NCBI GenBank assembly: GCA_027627225.1
Contig: CM051030.1
Coordinates: 868,001-932,000, forward strand
Direction: 5' to 3'
Source of the DNA: Congeria kusceri
Taxonomy: Eukaryota; Mollusca; Bivalvia; Myida; Dreissenidae
DNA length: 64,000 bases
Under the pieces are notes generated by a model that was not told where the DNA came from, did not search any database, and worked only from the letters and a program-made list of their open reading frames with translations. A program made the translations under genes and the position numbers. Each line of letters begins with the position of its first letter. Position 1 is the first letter of the stretch. Shown here one piece after another: positions 10,318 through 23,562 of the stretch.

Positions 10318-11005
10318 TGCCCCCGGCTAGGCCAATTTTAGAAAATTCAAGGGCCATAACTCCACAATTTCTGGGGCATTTTGGCTTATTATTAAACTTG
10401 GTCGAGATATTATTTCCACAAATATGTTAATGAAGTTTGGAGAGATGAATGAACATTGGAATTAGAGATCGGAAACCTCTAAAAAGGCCAATTTCAGATA
10501 ATTCAAGAGCAATAATTCCACATTTTCTGGGGCGATTTGGCAGATTATTGAACTTTACCTAGATATTATTATTACAAACATTTTCATGCAGTTTGGTGAA
10601 GATCGGATAAAAACTGTTGGACTTAGAGAGCGGAAACAGCTAAAAAGGCTAATTTTAGATAATTCAAGAGCAATAACTCCACATTTCATGGGGCGATTTG
10701 GCTGATTATCGAATTTGACCTAGATATTATTATTACAAACATTTTCATGCAGTTTGGTGAAGATCAGATAAAAACTGTTGGACTTCGATAGCGGAAACAG
10801 CTAAAAAGGGCCATAACTCCACAGTATTAGGTTATTTGGCTGATTATCAGATTTGACCTAGATATTATGCCCACAAACATTTTCATGACGGTTGGTGAAG
10901 ATCGGATGAAAGCTGTTTAACTTAGAGAGCCGAAACGAAAGTGGTCTACCGACAGACCGACATTAGCAAACCAATATACCCCCACATCTTCAATGTGGGG
11001 GCAAA
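10318..11005 (+). mobile_element. Composite element, ~130-bp tandem units, terminal CCCCCACAT...ATGTGGGGG hairpin
   Basis: About four units carrying GGCCATAACTCCACA and TTGGTGAAGATCGGAT. It starts TGCCCCCGGC and ends at a CCCCCACATCTTC AATGTGGGGGC stem-loop. A single-unit relative is at 28557-28872. Confidence 0.7.
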
Positions 11006-11144
11006 ATCAAGAGGCATTTTCGAGTAACTTCTTGTAAGCAGAAAAACAGTTTGTTTTAGGTAAACATTTCTTTGGGGGCATTCCTCAAGACTATATACCG
11101 GTATTAATATTCTGCTATCATCGTGTTGGTAATTCTAAAATTGT

Positions 11145-11334
11145 AATTTTCATAAACAGTTGTCACTTGTTTGTATGTTTGCCTGAGTCATAGGAATGTT
11201 TTCACTTAAAGGGACCTGTTCTCAGATTGGCAAATTGACAATTTTCATAAACAGTTGTCGCTTGTTTGTATGTTTGCTTGAGTCATAGGAATGTTTTCAC
11301 TTAAAGGGACCTGTTCTTCGATTGGCAATTGACA
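11145..11334. repeat. 95-bp tandem duplication
   Basis: AATTTTCATAAACAGTTGTC through TTAAAGGGACCTGTTC occurs twice (11145, 11240). It duplicates the left edge of the neighbouring TIR element. Confidence 0.8.
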
Positions 11335-11757
11335 ATTTTCAAAAACATTTTGGCAATGAACCAAAAAAGGAAAATACATAAACACGTGAAATAACACTAT
11401 TGACGAAAAAATATATTGGAAGTATAATGTCGTTTATGCAAAATCATCAATTGAAATGGATAAAATTATAAAGCATTTGTAACACTTTTCATCCATACAT
11501 GTATTTTGGAAAAACGCGTTTATCACTTACATAACATTTACAAATTCACCACCATGATTGTAAGTCAGAATGGTCGAGTTAGACCAACAGTTATTTGATG
11601 CCAGCAGTCCTATGTTCGAGTAAAGGCAGATTTTAAAAACAAACTCTTTATACATATTTAATATTTGTTTTTGGTCAGTCCAAATGCGTTAGTTTTTGCA
11701 GTTAAGACATTAAATGACATTTTTCAAAAATATGAAAATCTGTGAACAAGTCCCTTG
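11302..11757 (+). mobile_element. TIR element with degenerate tRNA-like core, second copy
   Basis: Ends AAAGGGACCTGTTC and TGTGAACAAGTCCCTT are inverted; a decayed tRNA-like box lies near 11567-11630. Relative of 2085-2543. Confidence 0.65.
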
Positions 11758-12514
11758 GAGTGTGTATGTACAATCTTTCATATCAATTAAGTTTATAATA
11801 AGCAGATACAAGTGACAATAAAACTTGAAAAGCAAACAGAAAAACAAAAAAATGACGAAGGAAACACTTCAATATGAAATAAATCAACAAGTACTAGTGT
11901 CCACTTTTGCATCCTTTATTAGTGTTGTGTAACCTAAACCAACTGTCAAGTCAACTTATATACATGTATTTGAGTTTCCGTTTGTACAGGCAAAAACTAT
12001 TTGGCGGATTAAAAACTAGCTTATTGTGCGTTTAAAAGCAATGTTTTTTAAAACTTTTATTCTATTTTAAATAGAAAAATATGTTTATAAACTTTATGTT
12101 GCTAATTCTAATATGCACGTATATCTGTTGTAAGATCATACATACACACTTTAAATGATGTAGCTCAGACACATTAACCTGCCACTTGTAAACTCTATAA
12201 GAAGATTACGTGCTCGTGCACATGTTTTACATGTTTATGATACCGTATTTTCATATAATTTATTCATATAATTGTATTTTCAGTGGCATAATGGTACATC
12301 AATTTAAATTGTTTTGATAATGGAAACTGATTTATTAATCGTAATGGATTTGTATTATATTCATGCATACAGGTCAATGTCAGATTAATTTGTTCGAGCT
12401 ATTTCTTTCCGCACTATGCCCATGTCTGCTGTGGTGTGTTATTTATGTTGTATGCATTGTAGTACATGTACCACACATTTGTATCTCCTGGTGAAGACAT
12501 AGCTATAATTATTA
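11758..12514. other. No gene or clear repeat recognised
   Basis: AT-rich unique-looking sequence with no open frame of note and no paired splice sites. Confidence 0.5.
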
Positions 12515-12915
12515 AGCCCCCTAAGGTGGGCATATTAACATCGAACCGTCAGTCCATCCGTTCGTCCCTTCGGCCAAGGTTTAAGTTTTTGTTATAAAAA
12601 CCAATATCTAAATAATATCAAAGGTATTTACTTGAAACTTAAAACCCTTACTATCAACGTCTCCACTAGGGAAAGCAACCCCCATAACTCTGTTATGTTT
12701 TTTTACAGACTTATGCCCCTTTTATAACTTAGACATATTGGTTCAAGTTTTCAATGTCTCCAGACATATTGGTTCAAGTTTTCAATGTCTCCAACAGGGA
12801 AAGCAGCCCCCATAACTCTGTTTTGTGTACTGACAGATTTATGCCCCTTTTACAACTTAGAAACTTTGGTGAAATCTCCATCATTCTGTTTTTGTTTTTG
12901 ACAAAAGAGCATTTG
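12515..12915 (+). mobile_element. Composite element, GCCCCCTAAGGTGGGC-type
   Basis: TAAGCCCCCTAAGGTGGGCA foldback start, then repeat units CAACCCCCATAACTCTGTT and AGACTTATGCCCCTTTT. The inverted relative is at 32440-32945. Confidence 0.7.
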
Positions 12916-12929
12916 GGGGGTTATGTCAC

Positions 12930-13665
12930 GTATTAAGATTATAACCAGCTATGACAGTCGAATCATGATTTTATTAATAGTCACAAAACCATCACGCTTA
13001 TTTGTGTAATCACATCATTTTCACAAGTAATTAAATGTTATGGGACAGTTATAATTGTTCGTACAATTGCATTTAAAAAAAAAAGATGAATTGCATAATC
13101 TCATTAATTTTGCATTGATTGAAGACTGAAAACACAAATGCTCTGCTAAACTCATCCACTCACCGTCGTTTCGTAAAATCACAATTCGACTGTATGTAGA
13201 AATGAGTTTAATCAGTCTAGAATTGCGCATGTGCATCAAGTTTTGTAACATTGACCTTATACCGGTACTTACTGTTAATAACTTTTTTAGTGTTTTTCTT
13301 TTGTCATTTGGTACCTAAGAAAATGGTTGCTGTTTGATGAAACTTTACTTAGATCTGTATCACGAGAATTGTTAAGAGTGCCTCAATAACAGCAAAGTCA
13401 TTGTTCTAAGATATTAATGACAAACCTTTTTCTGTAAATCAAAGTGTAATTTTGGCAGTTGAACATATTTTTTTGCAATAGAAATGATCAGTCTGTAAAT
13501 CTGTGTGTTAACTGAGGCCGTATTCCAGAAACATCTTAATAGAAACATTATATTTAACTCTAAAATGATCACTTTTGTTTATGACAGTGTGATTATGTTA
13601 AAAAAATCATCAGCTATAAATTTACCAATGGTTTGCTCAACTGTAAAGGGATTCACAAATTTATA
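12930..13665. other. No gene recognised
   Basis: AT-rich; a GGCCGTATTCCAGAAACATC MITE end sits at about 13514 without a clear partner. Confidence 0.45.
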
Positions 13666-13918
13666 TGAGGCGTGTCGTGGGAAAACCGGGCTTAATGCAT
13701 GTGCGTTAAGTTTTGTCCGCACAGGCTAATCATCCGGGACAACACTTTCCGCTTTTATGGTATTTTTATGGTATTTTCTGTTTCAAAAGTCTCTATAACA
13801 TAAATCCACTGTAGGTGGAAAGTGCCGTTCCGGATTAGCCTGTGCAGACTGCACAGGCTAATCTGGGACGACACTTTACGCACATGCATTAAGCCCGGTT
13901 TTCCCACGACATGCCTCA
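13666..13918. mobile_element. Foldback MITE family A, ~253 bp
   Basis: Ends TGAGGCGTGTCGTGGGAAAA and TTTTCCCACGACATGCCTCA are inverted. The first internal palindrome is partly deleted; the second is intact. Confidence 0.9.
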
Positions 13919-15190
13919 TATGTAATTTTAGAAATATTTTCTTTCTAATCATGGAACTTAAGTGAAAATATTTTCACAAACTTTTTTTCTGGATTATGAC
14001 AATTGTTTTCTTGTTTGAATGTTATTATGGGCACATTATCAGATTTTGTCTCGTGTATATGATACATGCATGCATTACTTGTATTAACATTTGTTGAGCT
14101 TATATAATCCATGCATTGCTTTTGTTAATGTTGAGTATATAATTAAGCTCCATGAACATGACGTTCTTTGCTAGCTATTGGAATACGGGACCTTTCCTGC
14201 GTCATCAGTCGTCTAATCCACTTACCCACTATACACAACTTAAATTTCCCCACTGACAAAAGCTGTTGCTTTATTTTGTAAAAAAAAGTTATTTCATGCT
14301 GGATAGAGATGTCAACTTGCACAGATTGTGTGAATTACACTGATGGCAATAACTATTCATTTCATCTTCTAGTTGTCATTTATACAAATATATTGCTGAA
14401 ATTTGTTATCTCGAAGTTGCCAGTAAATCAGTGTAACCTTGACATAAGTATAAAGTCCAAATATTCATAAAAGTGCAATATATAATAGCAATCCTGTATA
14501 ATATATGCACTGTACTGTAAATGTGCGATCCATAACTCTATTAAAACTAACGCATAATCATGAAATCTTTAGAAAACATGTGTTAATATGTTTTAAATCC
14601 TTGAAAAAATTGGGCCGTTGCTAAATACAATTTCTCTCGAGCATCAGTATTTTAACATAAAAATAGAAGAAAGTGTGAAAATACTAGTTGGGACAGGAAA
14701 ACAATTTGACGTAATGAAAAAAAAATTGAGTTACAAGTGAATGATTTTCCACTTGGACATAATAAGCAAGTCTGAGGTAACAAACTGTGGCTGTATTCAA
14801 GCAGCTGTCCAGAAATATGTTAATAAAAATGAAACTGCAGAAAGTGTTTCTAATGGACATCTTACCGATCAAAATATAAAACAAAACGCACTGTACATGG
14901 TAAAATAATGTAAATTATGTAATGCTATAGCTGGTGATGCCTCTGGAGTAAATCAGCATGTACATTATTGGATACTCAAAGCATGTTTGAACTAAGACAG
15001 TATAAAATGCCTTTCGTTAATAAACAGTGTTCAGTCAAATAAACACCATTAGCATTCATAAGAACTATTGCCAAATTACGATGTATTGAAAATCAATTCC
15101 ATGCACTGCAGCTTTAAGAAATGTGAAGAAAAAGTCTAAGCCCTACTTGCATGCTATTTAAAACAACTCTCATTTGGTTGTCTGAATCTT
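13919..15190. other. No gene recognised
   Basis: AT-rich sequence; a 66-codon minus-strand frame (14684-14884) has no recognisable features. Confidence 0.45.
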
Positions 15191-15422
15191 GTGCAAGACT
15201 TTTTTTCCCAAAAAAAAATTCAGCTGGGGTTTAATCATAAGAATTTGCCCTTTCTCATTAGGCGTAACATATATGTTCGTTTGAGGTTACATGCTCAAAA
15301 AAATTTGGGTAGGTAGGTAGGGATTAATTTTTTTATGATTATTTTTTTATTTCGTTAATGGTCAACTTGACGATTCTAAAACTGAATAAATATTCAAAAC
15401 ATATCGGTCACATTACTTTTAA

Positions 15423-15469
15423 GTTACTCAACTTAACCTGAGTATGTTACTCAAGTTAAGTTGAGTGAC
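15423..15469. repeat. Short inverted repeat
   Basis: GTTACTCAACTTAAC and GTTAAGTTGAGTGAC are inverted with one mismatch and a 17-nt spacer; not followed by a T tract or a gene. Confidence 0.7.
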
Positions 15470-15553
15470 TTACTTTTAAGTAAGCTACTCAGGGAAAAGG
15501 GGAGATTCTGCCCCACCCCCTACCCCCCCAGGAGTTTTTTTAAAGCTCCCCAT

Positions 15554-15626
15554 GGTCGGAGCGGCATTTGAACCCACACATCAAGCCTCTCAAATCCACT
15601 GCTCTACCAACTGAGCTATTAAGGCT
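15554..15626 (-). repeat. tRNA-like sequence, degenerate
   Basis: The minus strand has TAGCTCAGTTGGTAGAGC and GGGTTCAAAT, but the acceptor arms do not pair (GCCTTAA against TCCGACC). I read it as a tRNA pseudogene or SINE head. Confidence 0.6.
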
Positions 15627-15797
15627 TCTGCTGGTAGTTGTTCGAAACATATATTTATCCTTTCAATAAAACATTACTGTTAAAAAAAATCACATGACCT
15701 GGACTATGGTCATGTGACCAAGTCCAAGTCATGTGATTGCTATATTTAGAGCTCATTCAACACTATATAATCCCAATTTAATACCAATGCAACCACA

Positions 15798-15866
15798 AGC
15801 CAGAGTGGTGCAGTGGATACAGCAGTGGACTACGGAGCTGTGGGACTGGAGTTCAAATACCGGTAT
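15798..15866 (+). repeat. tRNA-like sequence, degenerate
   Basis: GCCAGAGTGGTGCAGTGGAT with GGAGTTCAAATAC gives A- and B-box-like spacing; the acceptor stem is poor. Likely a SINE remnant. Confidence 0.45.
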
Positions 15867-16430
15867 AAACCTTCAATACTTTCCTTACTTGTTTGAATGT
15901 AAAACAAGGTTGTTCATAAATATATGTTTGCCATAAAATGTCAATAAAATGAATTACTACATCTGCATGTTTAAAATGACATTCTCTATGTTGAAATGAA
16001 ATTATCAGTGTCATAATGTTAAAAATAATGAAACAGAAAGAATGCATTAAAGATAATGAAATGAACTATAATAAGAAAAAGAATTTACGAAAAAAAAAGG
16101 AAAAAAAGAAATCTGATTAAAAATCATATTTTTTGGATAGGTTTATATTTAAAAAAAGAAAATGATCTGAACTATGATTTTTAGTCAGAATTCTGTTGTA
16201 GTTATATATAAGTTATATGAAATATATTACAAACTTTCACGTTTCTGTCTTCTGTTCGCATAGACTTTGATATATATTTCCATATTAAGGGAACTAAAAT
16301 ATCACAATTGCAACCAATTTCATGATGGAAAATGGACAAAATGGTAGACAATGCCTGAAAAGTGTATAGAACGAACATTGGAAGCTATTTGGAGTACTTT
16401 ATGAAGATGTGTAGTATTGAGCGTAGCAAA

Positions 16431-16760
16431 GACCAAGGGGGGCCCCGAAATACCCTTCATAACTGAAGAACGGAAAGAGGTATTTTGAAACAGATTTCAG
16501 ATTTGTATTCAGCATTGAAAAACAACATAAACAACAAAGCTTGATGGGTTTCCTTGATCTTCGACGATTTTACCCAAATTTCCACCTGATGACCAAGGGG
16601 TGGCCTCTGAATACCCCCTATAACTTTAGAACGGAAAGAGATACGCTAAAACGGATTTCAGATTTATATTCAGCATTGAAAAACAACAAAAACAAAAAAG
16701 TTTGATGTGTGTCCTTGACGTTTGACGATTTTATCAAAATTTTTACCTGATGTAAAAACA
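16431..16760. repeat. Two ~160-bp tandem units
   Basis: GACCAAGGGG starts units at 16431 and 16591; both contain AACGGAAAGAG and CAGCATTGAAAAACAAC. Confidence 0.85.
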
Positions 16761-16769
16761 TCAGGAATT

Positions 16770-17075
16770 TTTTTTGGTCAAATCGGCAACTTCGAGGTAT
16801 TCCTCTCAAACATTGTAATTTATGTAATAAAACATCCCTGAGCTCAAATCCAGAGCCATTTTTGGGGTATCTCAACCCCTTAAAAAGAAATTGGGGTTCA
16901 CAGGGGGCAGGAGCCAATTTTTTTTTGTGAAATCGGTGACTTCAAGGTATTCCCCTCAAACATTATAATTAATGTTATAAAACATCCCTGAGCGCAAATT
17001 TGGAGCCCTTTTGGGGGTTTCTTGACCTCTTTAAAACTTATTGGGGTTCACAAGGGGTAGGGGTCGGGCTATTTT
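16770..17075. repeat. Two ~150-bp tandem units
   Basis: AAACATCCCTGAGC and TTGGGGTTCACA recur once in each unit. Open frames 16618-16917 and 17000-17380 are repeat readings. Confidence 0.85.
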
Positions 17076-17184
17076 TATGGCTGTTACGCTCAAATACAAA
17101 AAAGTATACCTTATACATTAACTTATGTCAGATATATATACGTTGTTATATTCATCAATTTATCATCAATATGATGCTCAAAAT

Positions 17185-17365
17185 GTTGTTGCTGTGGTTG
17201 ATGATGATGATGATGTTGCTGTTGTTGCTCATGCTGATGGTGTTGATGTTGGTGCTGATAGCGGTGATTGCTGGTGCTGTTGATGCTAATGATAATGCTA
17301 CTGCTGTTGTTGTTGCTGTTATTGCTAAAAATTACAGTGCTGCTGTTGATGATAATGATTGTGTT
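17185..17365 (+). repeat. Imperfect GAT/GTT trinucleotide microsatellite
   Basis: Dense GATGATGAT, GTTGTTGCT and related triplets; it generates a low-complexity frame. Confidence 0.85.
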
Positions 17366-18114
17366 GCTGATGACATATAAAACCCGTACTGCAGTTGTAG
17401 ATGTAGTTGTTGATGCTAATCAAACTAGAATTGTCACATGAGTGACGGATATACCCCCACAATATGGCCTTGTCACAAAACTATGGCATCCATTCGAAAG
17501 AAATGGACAGAGAGAGAATGCTTTAATTTGTGAATGTTTAACAGTGTATTTGGAAAAATTTAAAAAATTGTAAAATTCTTTAAGTTGTAAGACTTTTTTA
17601 CTTCGAAAAGTTGAGCTAAAAATGGATAATTCACTTAGACTTAAATTCAAGCATTTTTTCATTTTGAACAATATATTTTTAACTAATCATGCAAAAAGAA
17701 ATTGTATGCTGTGTCTTTAATTTGCGCTATGTTTGGGCTGCAAAATACGCAAAAATAGGACCACTGCGAAATAAAATGATTATTAAATCAGTTAATCTTT
17801 AATTATGTGCTTTTAAACCAAATCTGATCGTAAAGGCATTGAACTTTTTTGTTGTTCTTTTTATATTTTTCTTAATAATTTTAACTTAATAATATCTGGT
17901 GTAATTCATTGTACATGGAGATATGCTTTTATACATACAGCCTATTAAACAATATTTTTCTTCATTAGTTTTCACAAGTCAAGTCCTTTTAAACCATATA
18001 TTTTCTTCTTTTGAACTTGTAATTGTACCATCAAAGTAAAGTCAATTAATGGACCCATAATTGTTAACATTAAATACAATTATTTTATTCTCTGACATAG
18101 CAAGAGACTGATTA

Positions 18115-18285
18115 AAAAAAATTCCTCTATCTTAGTCATTTTTTTGCCAATTTTGGTCAAGTTTTGTTTTCAGAATAAAGCTTGCATTCTAAGGGAAATT
18201 TTAAGGTAAATATAGGGGAAAAATATATATTGCAGGGGAATGGGGCCGAATTTCGGTCCCAAATTGGCCCTAAATAAACACTGGT
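18115..18285 (-). repeat. Dispersed repeat, inverted relative of 48640-48790
   Basis: Shares the CAAATATAGGGG-like, GAATAAAGCTTGCATTC and GGGGCCGAATTTCGG segments with the reverse complement of that copy. Confidence 0.65.
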
Positions 18286-18404
18286 TATTAAGTATTCAAG
18301 GGTGTGCTTTTTCTTCAGCAAACACAGGCAGTAGCTTAGTTTCTTGTCCAGTTTGACACATTATCGAACTTGTAAAATATCTTTTAGTTATAATACCTAG
18401 AGAC

Positions 18405-18670
18405 TACTAGGTTAGTGTTGAATACAGACAAGTTAATGTAGTTAGCCTTAAAAAACCTAAACTACAAGCCTTGGCGAGTGGTTCATGTTTTCGTGCCAAG
18501 CAAATAAACTTATCTCTATTCAACATTCTGTTTATCCGATCATTTTCTGTTTTGACATTAAAAAATAAACGAAAGAAAATCACTGAATTACATAATAAAC
18601 ATCAAATGACATCAAGAAACTAAACAAAATGACGTCATTATAATGCGCGTGTTTGCTGTATTCAACAAAG
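18405..18670 (-). mobile_element. MITE with GTGTTGAATACAG ends
   Basis: GTGTTGAATACAGA at left and CTGTATTCAAC at right are inverted. The reverse complement matches the inner part of 27569-27912. Confidence 0.75.
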
Positions 18671-18675
18671 TGGAA

Positions 18676-20140
18676 ATACTCAGCGTTTTTCCTCTATATA
18701 AAGTTGGTACCGGAAAACGGTACCATTCCCAATCGGAGTTTCTGACTATTTTTCCCAATTTGAAGTTAAAAAAATCCCAAATGTAAGAAAAAAATCCAAA
18801 AAGACCCTGAAAAGGTCGACGATGTTCCTGTATTTTACTTTAGTTTTACACAAGCGTAAACCTCCACGCACAGCTGCACGGCCTTCCCCAGGCTGTTTTA
18901 GCGCCCCGGTGCCTGGGCGTTTAATTTTAACTTGAACATATCCGGGGCGCCATATATTAGTATTGCGCTTATAAACATCGCCCGAGGCACGTGTACTTTA
19001 TCAATTAATTAGCTGTGTTGACTGCAGCAGACCGACAATTCCTGTTGTGAAAGCTAATCTCTTACGTCACAATGGCCGTTTTTCACTCGAGAAACATGTA
19101 CACCCACTCTATAAAGTCAGTGAATGATCAAAGCGAGTGTCAATTCGCCGAAAATTTTAACAATGAACCGTTATTTCTAAGCCGCAATCAATCACCCTGA
19201 AGCACCGCCATGTAGGCGGAGTTTCAACATGCAATAAAATCGAAATGAGCCAATAGAAACGCTCAGCTTATCTTCGCTTTGGAATGACGTTATATATGAC
19301 CAATCAGCGCAGTTGGCATGTATCCACACACAAGTAACCTTATACGCGCGTCAAGCGTATTGTCCACCTAAAAAGTAAACAAGCTTTCGTATTTTATAAT
19401 ATGCACACTTGTTAATTTAAAAAATTCATAACTTTAAAAAATAAACTGCGAAAAATCAATCTACCTAAGCCTACCCACTGTTACTGCTCAGTGTTGTAGT
19501 TTCGTAAACACAAGGGTCTTGTTTATGTACATGTATGCCATGTAAAACCCGTGTTTTCTGCAAAAGAGCGCGAAATGTCTAATGACAACCACGACGTCAC
19601 GTTCCACGCATGGAAAGCGTGCGTGTACCGACCATGTGCTTTCTAAATACAGGTCTTAACATTTGACGCGCGCAGGCACAATGTGCACGGGGAAATTATC
19701 CCGCCGTTTTTGCAAGAACAAAGCATGTATAATATACATGTATTTTAATCATGATTCTTACAATGAGACTTTTTATTTTTAAAAGGCTAGAAGTATACCG
19801 TTTAAATGGTGATGTTTCGTCTATTTCATTTCGTTTAAACGTTTACAAAAAAAATGAAAACGTGTTAGCCATAATTTTAAGAGCTTAAACGCACCAGATA
19901 ACGTCATATGACACATGTCGCAAAAAATATTTCGACGTAGGGACTGGGGAGCCTGAAAAAAAATTCTGGGTTACTGTTAACAGCTAGGGGAAGTAACATA
20001 CTGTTTTTACATCTTTTATGACATTTTTTTATGAAAGTGATAAAATTCCTAATTTGGATGAAAATAACGCTAATTTTCCCAATTTGACCGGTACCGGTAC
20101 CATTCCCAAAGTGGTGAGGAAAAACGCTGAATACATCTAA
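18676..20140. mobile_element. Long inverted-repeat element (~1.46 kb) carrying CRE and CCAAT motifs
   Basis: ACTCAGCGTTTTTCCTC at left and GAGGAAAAACGCTGAATAC at right are inverted, with GGTACCATTCCCAA subterminal at both sides, as in the short MITE at 4954-5325. The extra ~1.1 kb (about 18860-19960) is less AT-rich and contains TTACGTCA (~19053), TGACGTTAT (~19284), and CCAAT in GAGCCAATAG and GACCAATCAG. No long coding frame. Confidence 0.65.
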
Positions 20141-22636
20141 GTTTATCCTACGGTATGTGTTATTTAACTTATTTTGTCAATGCAGGCATTATGCTGGAGA
20201 AAAAAAACAATGTATGCATGGTCTAAATAAGCTAATATGTAAATCTGTAACTCACATACAAACTACGGCAGAACAGGAGATGTACTACCTTACTTAATCT
20301 ATGTTAAATCATTATTTTTCTTGTCATTATGGTTTTCTGAAAACGAGTAAAAGTACAATCTATGTTTTCGGACAGGTACTAATTGGCAAATAAACACTCA
20401 TTATCATTAAATGTTTCACAGGGTGCAACTGTGGTTTTCACAGGTTTCTTCCCTATTGTTTATGAATTTAACCTCGCAAAGTATTTGCAGCGCTTGCCAG
20501 TTAGCAAGTATGCACATGGTTTCAATATACATTAACGTGTCATCAATTTCATAATGCCTCCAGCAATAAACAAAACCATAATCCGAGATAACAATACTAA
20601 CGAGAGCTTTCCTTTTGCGATTTCTATGACAATATTGTGGATGCTGTTTTCAGGCAGATTTCAAAAAATTATTTTTTGTCTCTCTATACCAGTATTCAGA
20701 CATCGAAATTTTGTTTTTATTTTTTAGTGTCAGAAAACAGATTAAATATGGTGTATACAAAGTTTACTTAGATGTGGTAACAACGACACATGTATCCCTT
20801 ATTCCTCAGATACTGTTATATCTTCGATGCCGTTTTTTCACAAAAATCACGTTATACAAGCAAAACTATCACTATCTGAATGCGCTACTTTCAAGGCAAA
20901 CATATTCCAATCTTGGGTTTAACAGCATTGCCAGTACCCTTTTTCAATCGATATACTCTCGATTTTTCGAACTTTAAATGAAAAATATTTCAGTAAAATT
21001 TAGATTAAAATAGATTGCTCAATAAGTTTGTAAACAACAATAGCGCGTGCATCAGCCTAAGATGACGTCATATCCCAAACAAATACAAGAAACGGTATCG
21101 AAAGACACTTGTTTTTTATGGGAGATCGCAATGGTTGACCTGTTCTAGTAGCATAACAAGTTAGGCCCTGTGCCAATATTGAGCTACTTTTTATATGGGC
21201 AATATTGGTCAGAGGGCCTAACCTCAATAATGTTCCTCATTAATGTTTCATAAATACTTGTACGATAGCACTTCCATTTTGGATGCAACACCAATTTAAA
21301 CCTACACACTATTGCATTTTCAACACATCTAGATCCTCCATTGCGTAAACTTTAATCGATATTCTGCTACACTGAAACGATCACGTCATTTTGATTGATC
21401 ATTCAATTCCATCATTCATCATCCGATTGGTTGAAGCATTTTTGAAGGGTTAAACAAGGCAAGGTAAACAATTGGACCGTACATTAATGTTGATTTATTC
21501 GCAAGTTTAAATCGGAATTAAACGCATGTTCTAGGTAAATTTCGGCACATGTTAAGCAGTTTACGTGTTGTTTAAGTAAAAAACTTTGATTTATAACTTT
21601 ATTGTCGCAAATAATGGAAACTAATGAAAATTTAAACTTTAAGGTTTCCATCACATAAGGTTTCACCATTGTGGCGATGAGACGTTCCAGCGAATTTAGA
21701 CCTATAAAAAAGTAACTCTAAATTCGCCGCAAGTCTCATGAATTAGACTACCTGTTCTAGGTGCTGTCATTTGTTTACACAGTTATATTTCACATATTTT
21801 GTATTTTTAAATTGAGATAGATATTTGTTCTTATTTAATATGTTTTAAAAACAAGTATGGTCAAACCTTTTTTAAGTAAGATTTCATAGTGTCATTATGA
21901 GGAACGGTATCTAAAGAACAGAGCATACATTTAGATTATAAAACAATGGAACTGACCATCCATTGCCACAGGTGATCAGGGGTTGTCCCCACTGGAGTAT
22001 AATAACGGGCAGTAGGTCTAGGACCAAAACTATGGCTGTAAAGTGTAATTTGTAACCTCGCTATGAATCTACAATAATAGAAGAAATCCAATTTAGCACA
22101 TCACTTCGGAATGATTGCAACAGACTCAGAATCATTGAAAATGTAAACGTTTAGTTTCTCACCACTAAAATGGTCTTTGAAAGTTTGAGAAATTTATTAG
22201 ACGTTGCATTTGTAAACAGTAACATCATTTTCAATGTGGACATTTGACGATTCCTTTATTTCGATTTTTCATACAAAAAAAAGTAATTGCCATGGAATGA
22301 TTCTATTAGATTTAAAATTGTACATATATTTTTTATCGATCAATTGTTACCTCTGTCATTTCTAATAAAATTATAAATCCTTTCATAAATTGAAACTGTT
22401 TACAATGTTTGTTGACATGTCCGCCATTTTGGAAATACCGGAAGTTGAACTCGGTATGACGAAATAGCAGAAAGTGCCCATATTTGCGAAAAGTGTTTCA
22501 TGTGTTTCTAAATGGCCCAAAATACAGTTAACAAACACACCGATCTCTACAAGGTGAAACATCCACATAAAAGATTTAGTAAAGTATTTAAAATATCAAT
22601 AATATTGTATACTTTTTTTACTTACATTTTATATTT
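20141..22636. other. No gene recognised; one small hairpin
   Basis: An 88-codon frame (20711-20977) has no recognisable features. At about 21675-21740 a two-step inverted repeat (GATGAGAC, GCGAATTTAGA and partners) forms a hairpin. Confidence 0.45.
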
Positions 22637-23033
22637 GGCCATACAATTTTGATTCTACGTTTAGTGTCCCCATGGTTTTTCAAAACCTACCAACCTGGCA
22701 GGAAAAACAAACAATTAGTCAATAAAAACATGCTTGTTTTCACAACTTAATCATGGGCCAAGCTAAAGCAACTGTTTATTTCCAAAACTGTTATATCATC
22801 TTCATTGTGGGAACCCAACTTCAACACAGTATTTTAAATGTGTAATTTTACTAATTGCACACTATTTTAACAAATATTGGTAAAAAAAACACCTAAAAGT
22901 CTTTCTTTTTTTTCAAATATTGTATACCTTTCCAGATTTTCCACCTTGTCAAAATTGATTTTTTTTTTAACGTGCAGGCATCCGAAAACCTACCAGCCCG
23001 AGGACGCTAAACATAGAATAAATTTGTATGGCC
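22637..23033. mobile_element. MITE, ~397 bp, ends GGCCATACAA...TTGTATGGCC
   Basis: About 30 bp of each end is inverted (ATTTTGATTCTACGTTTAGT against CGCTAAACATAGAATAAA T). The subterminal AAAACCTACCA occurs twice. Confidence 0.8.
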
Positions 23034-23229
23034 TTACTGTAGATCTCTAGCTAGTTGTATGCAATACATGGGAATACCAAGGTCAGATTTAAGTTATGCA
23101 GGCAATACGAGCTTAACTCCAAGGTGTAAAATCTAAACATCATTAACTTTTATTGAATTCGCTCAACAACAAAAAAGTACATTTAAGACCTAATGTCACT
23201 CTCTTCGTTTCTATAAAATGATACTGTCA

Positions 23230-23562
23230 CAGTGTCTGACAAATTTTTAAATGTGCAGGTAGCCCAGTGGGCTCACCAAATTTTTTATTGGTAGCCCAAT
23301 ACTTTTTACATGAATCACACAGTAAACAGGAAGACAAGCAATATTAGTCTTCAAATTATTTCAGAAATATGAGTAATCTTTTAAAGTGTTCCAGATACGT
23401 ATATTTTATATATTTCTTACTTAACTACAGACTAAACAAACAATAATACATATAATTAAAACAGCTTTAGTAGCCCGTTGGGCTTGTGCTTTGAAATTGT
23501 AGAAGCCCAATGGAAATTTGTGTTCAACCCCTTCACTTGGGCACTTGATTTGTCGGACACTG
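23230..23562. mobile_element. hAT-like MITE, ~333 bp, ends CAGTGTCYGACAAAT
   Basis: CAGTGTCTGACAAATTT at left is inverted at right (GATTTGTCGGACACTG). Inside, GTAGCCCAGTGGGCT and related GGGCT palindromes recur. No clear target duplication. Confidence 0.75.

Noticed and set aside
15554..15626. Functional tRNA gene on the minus strand
   Set aside because: A and B boxes are present but the acceptor stem does not pair and the T stem has a mismatch.
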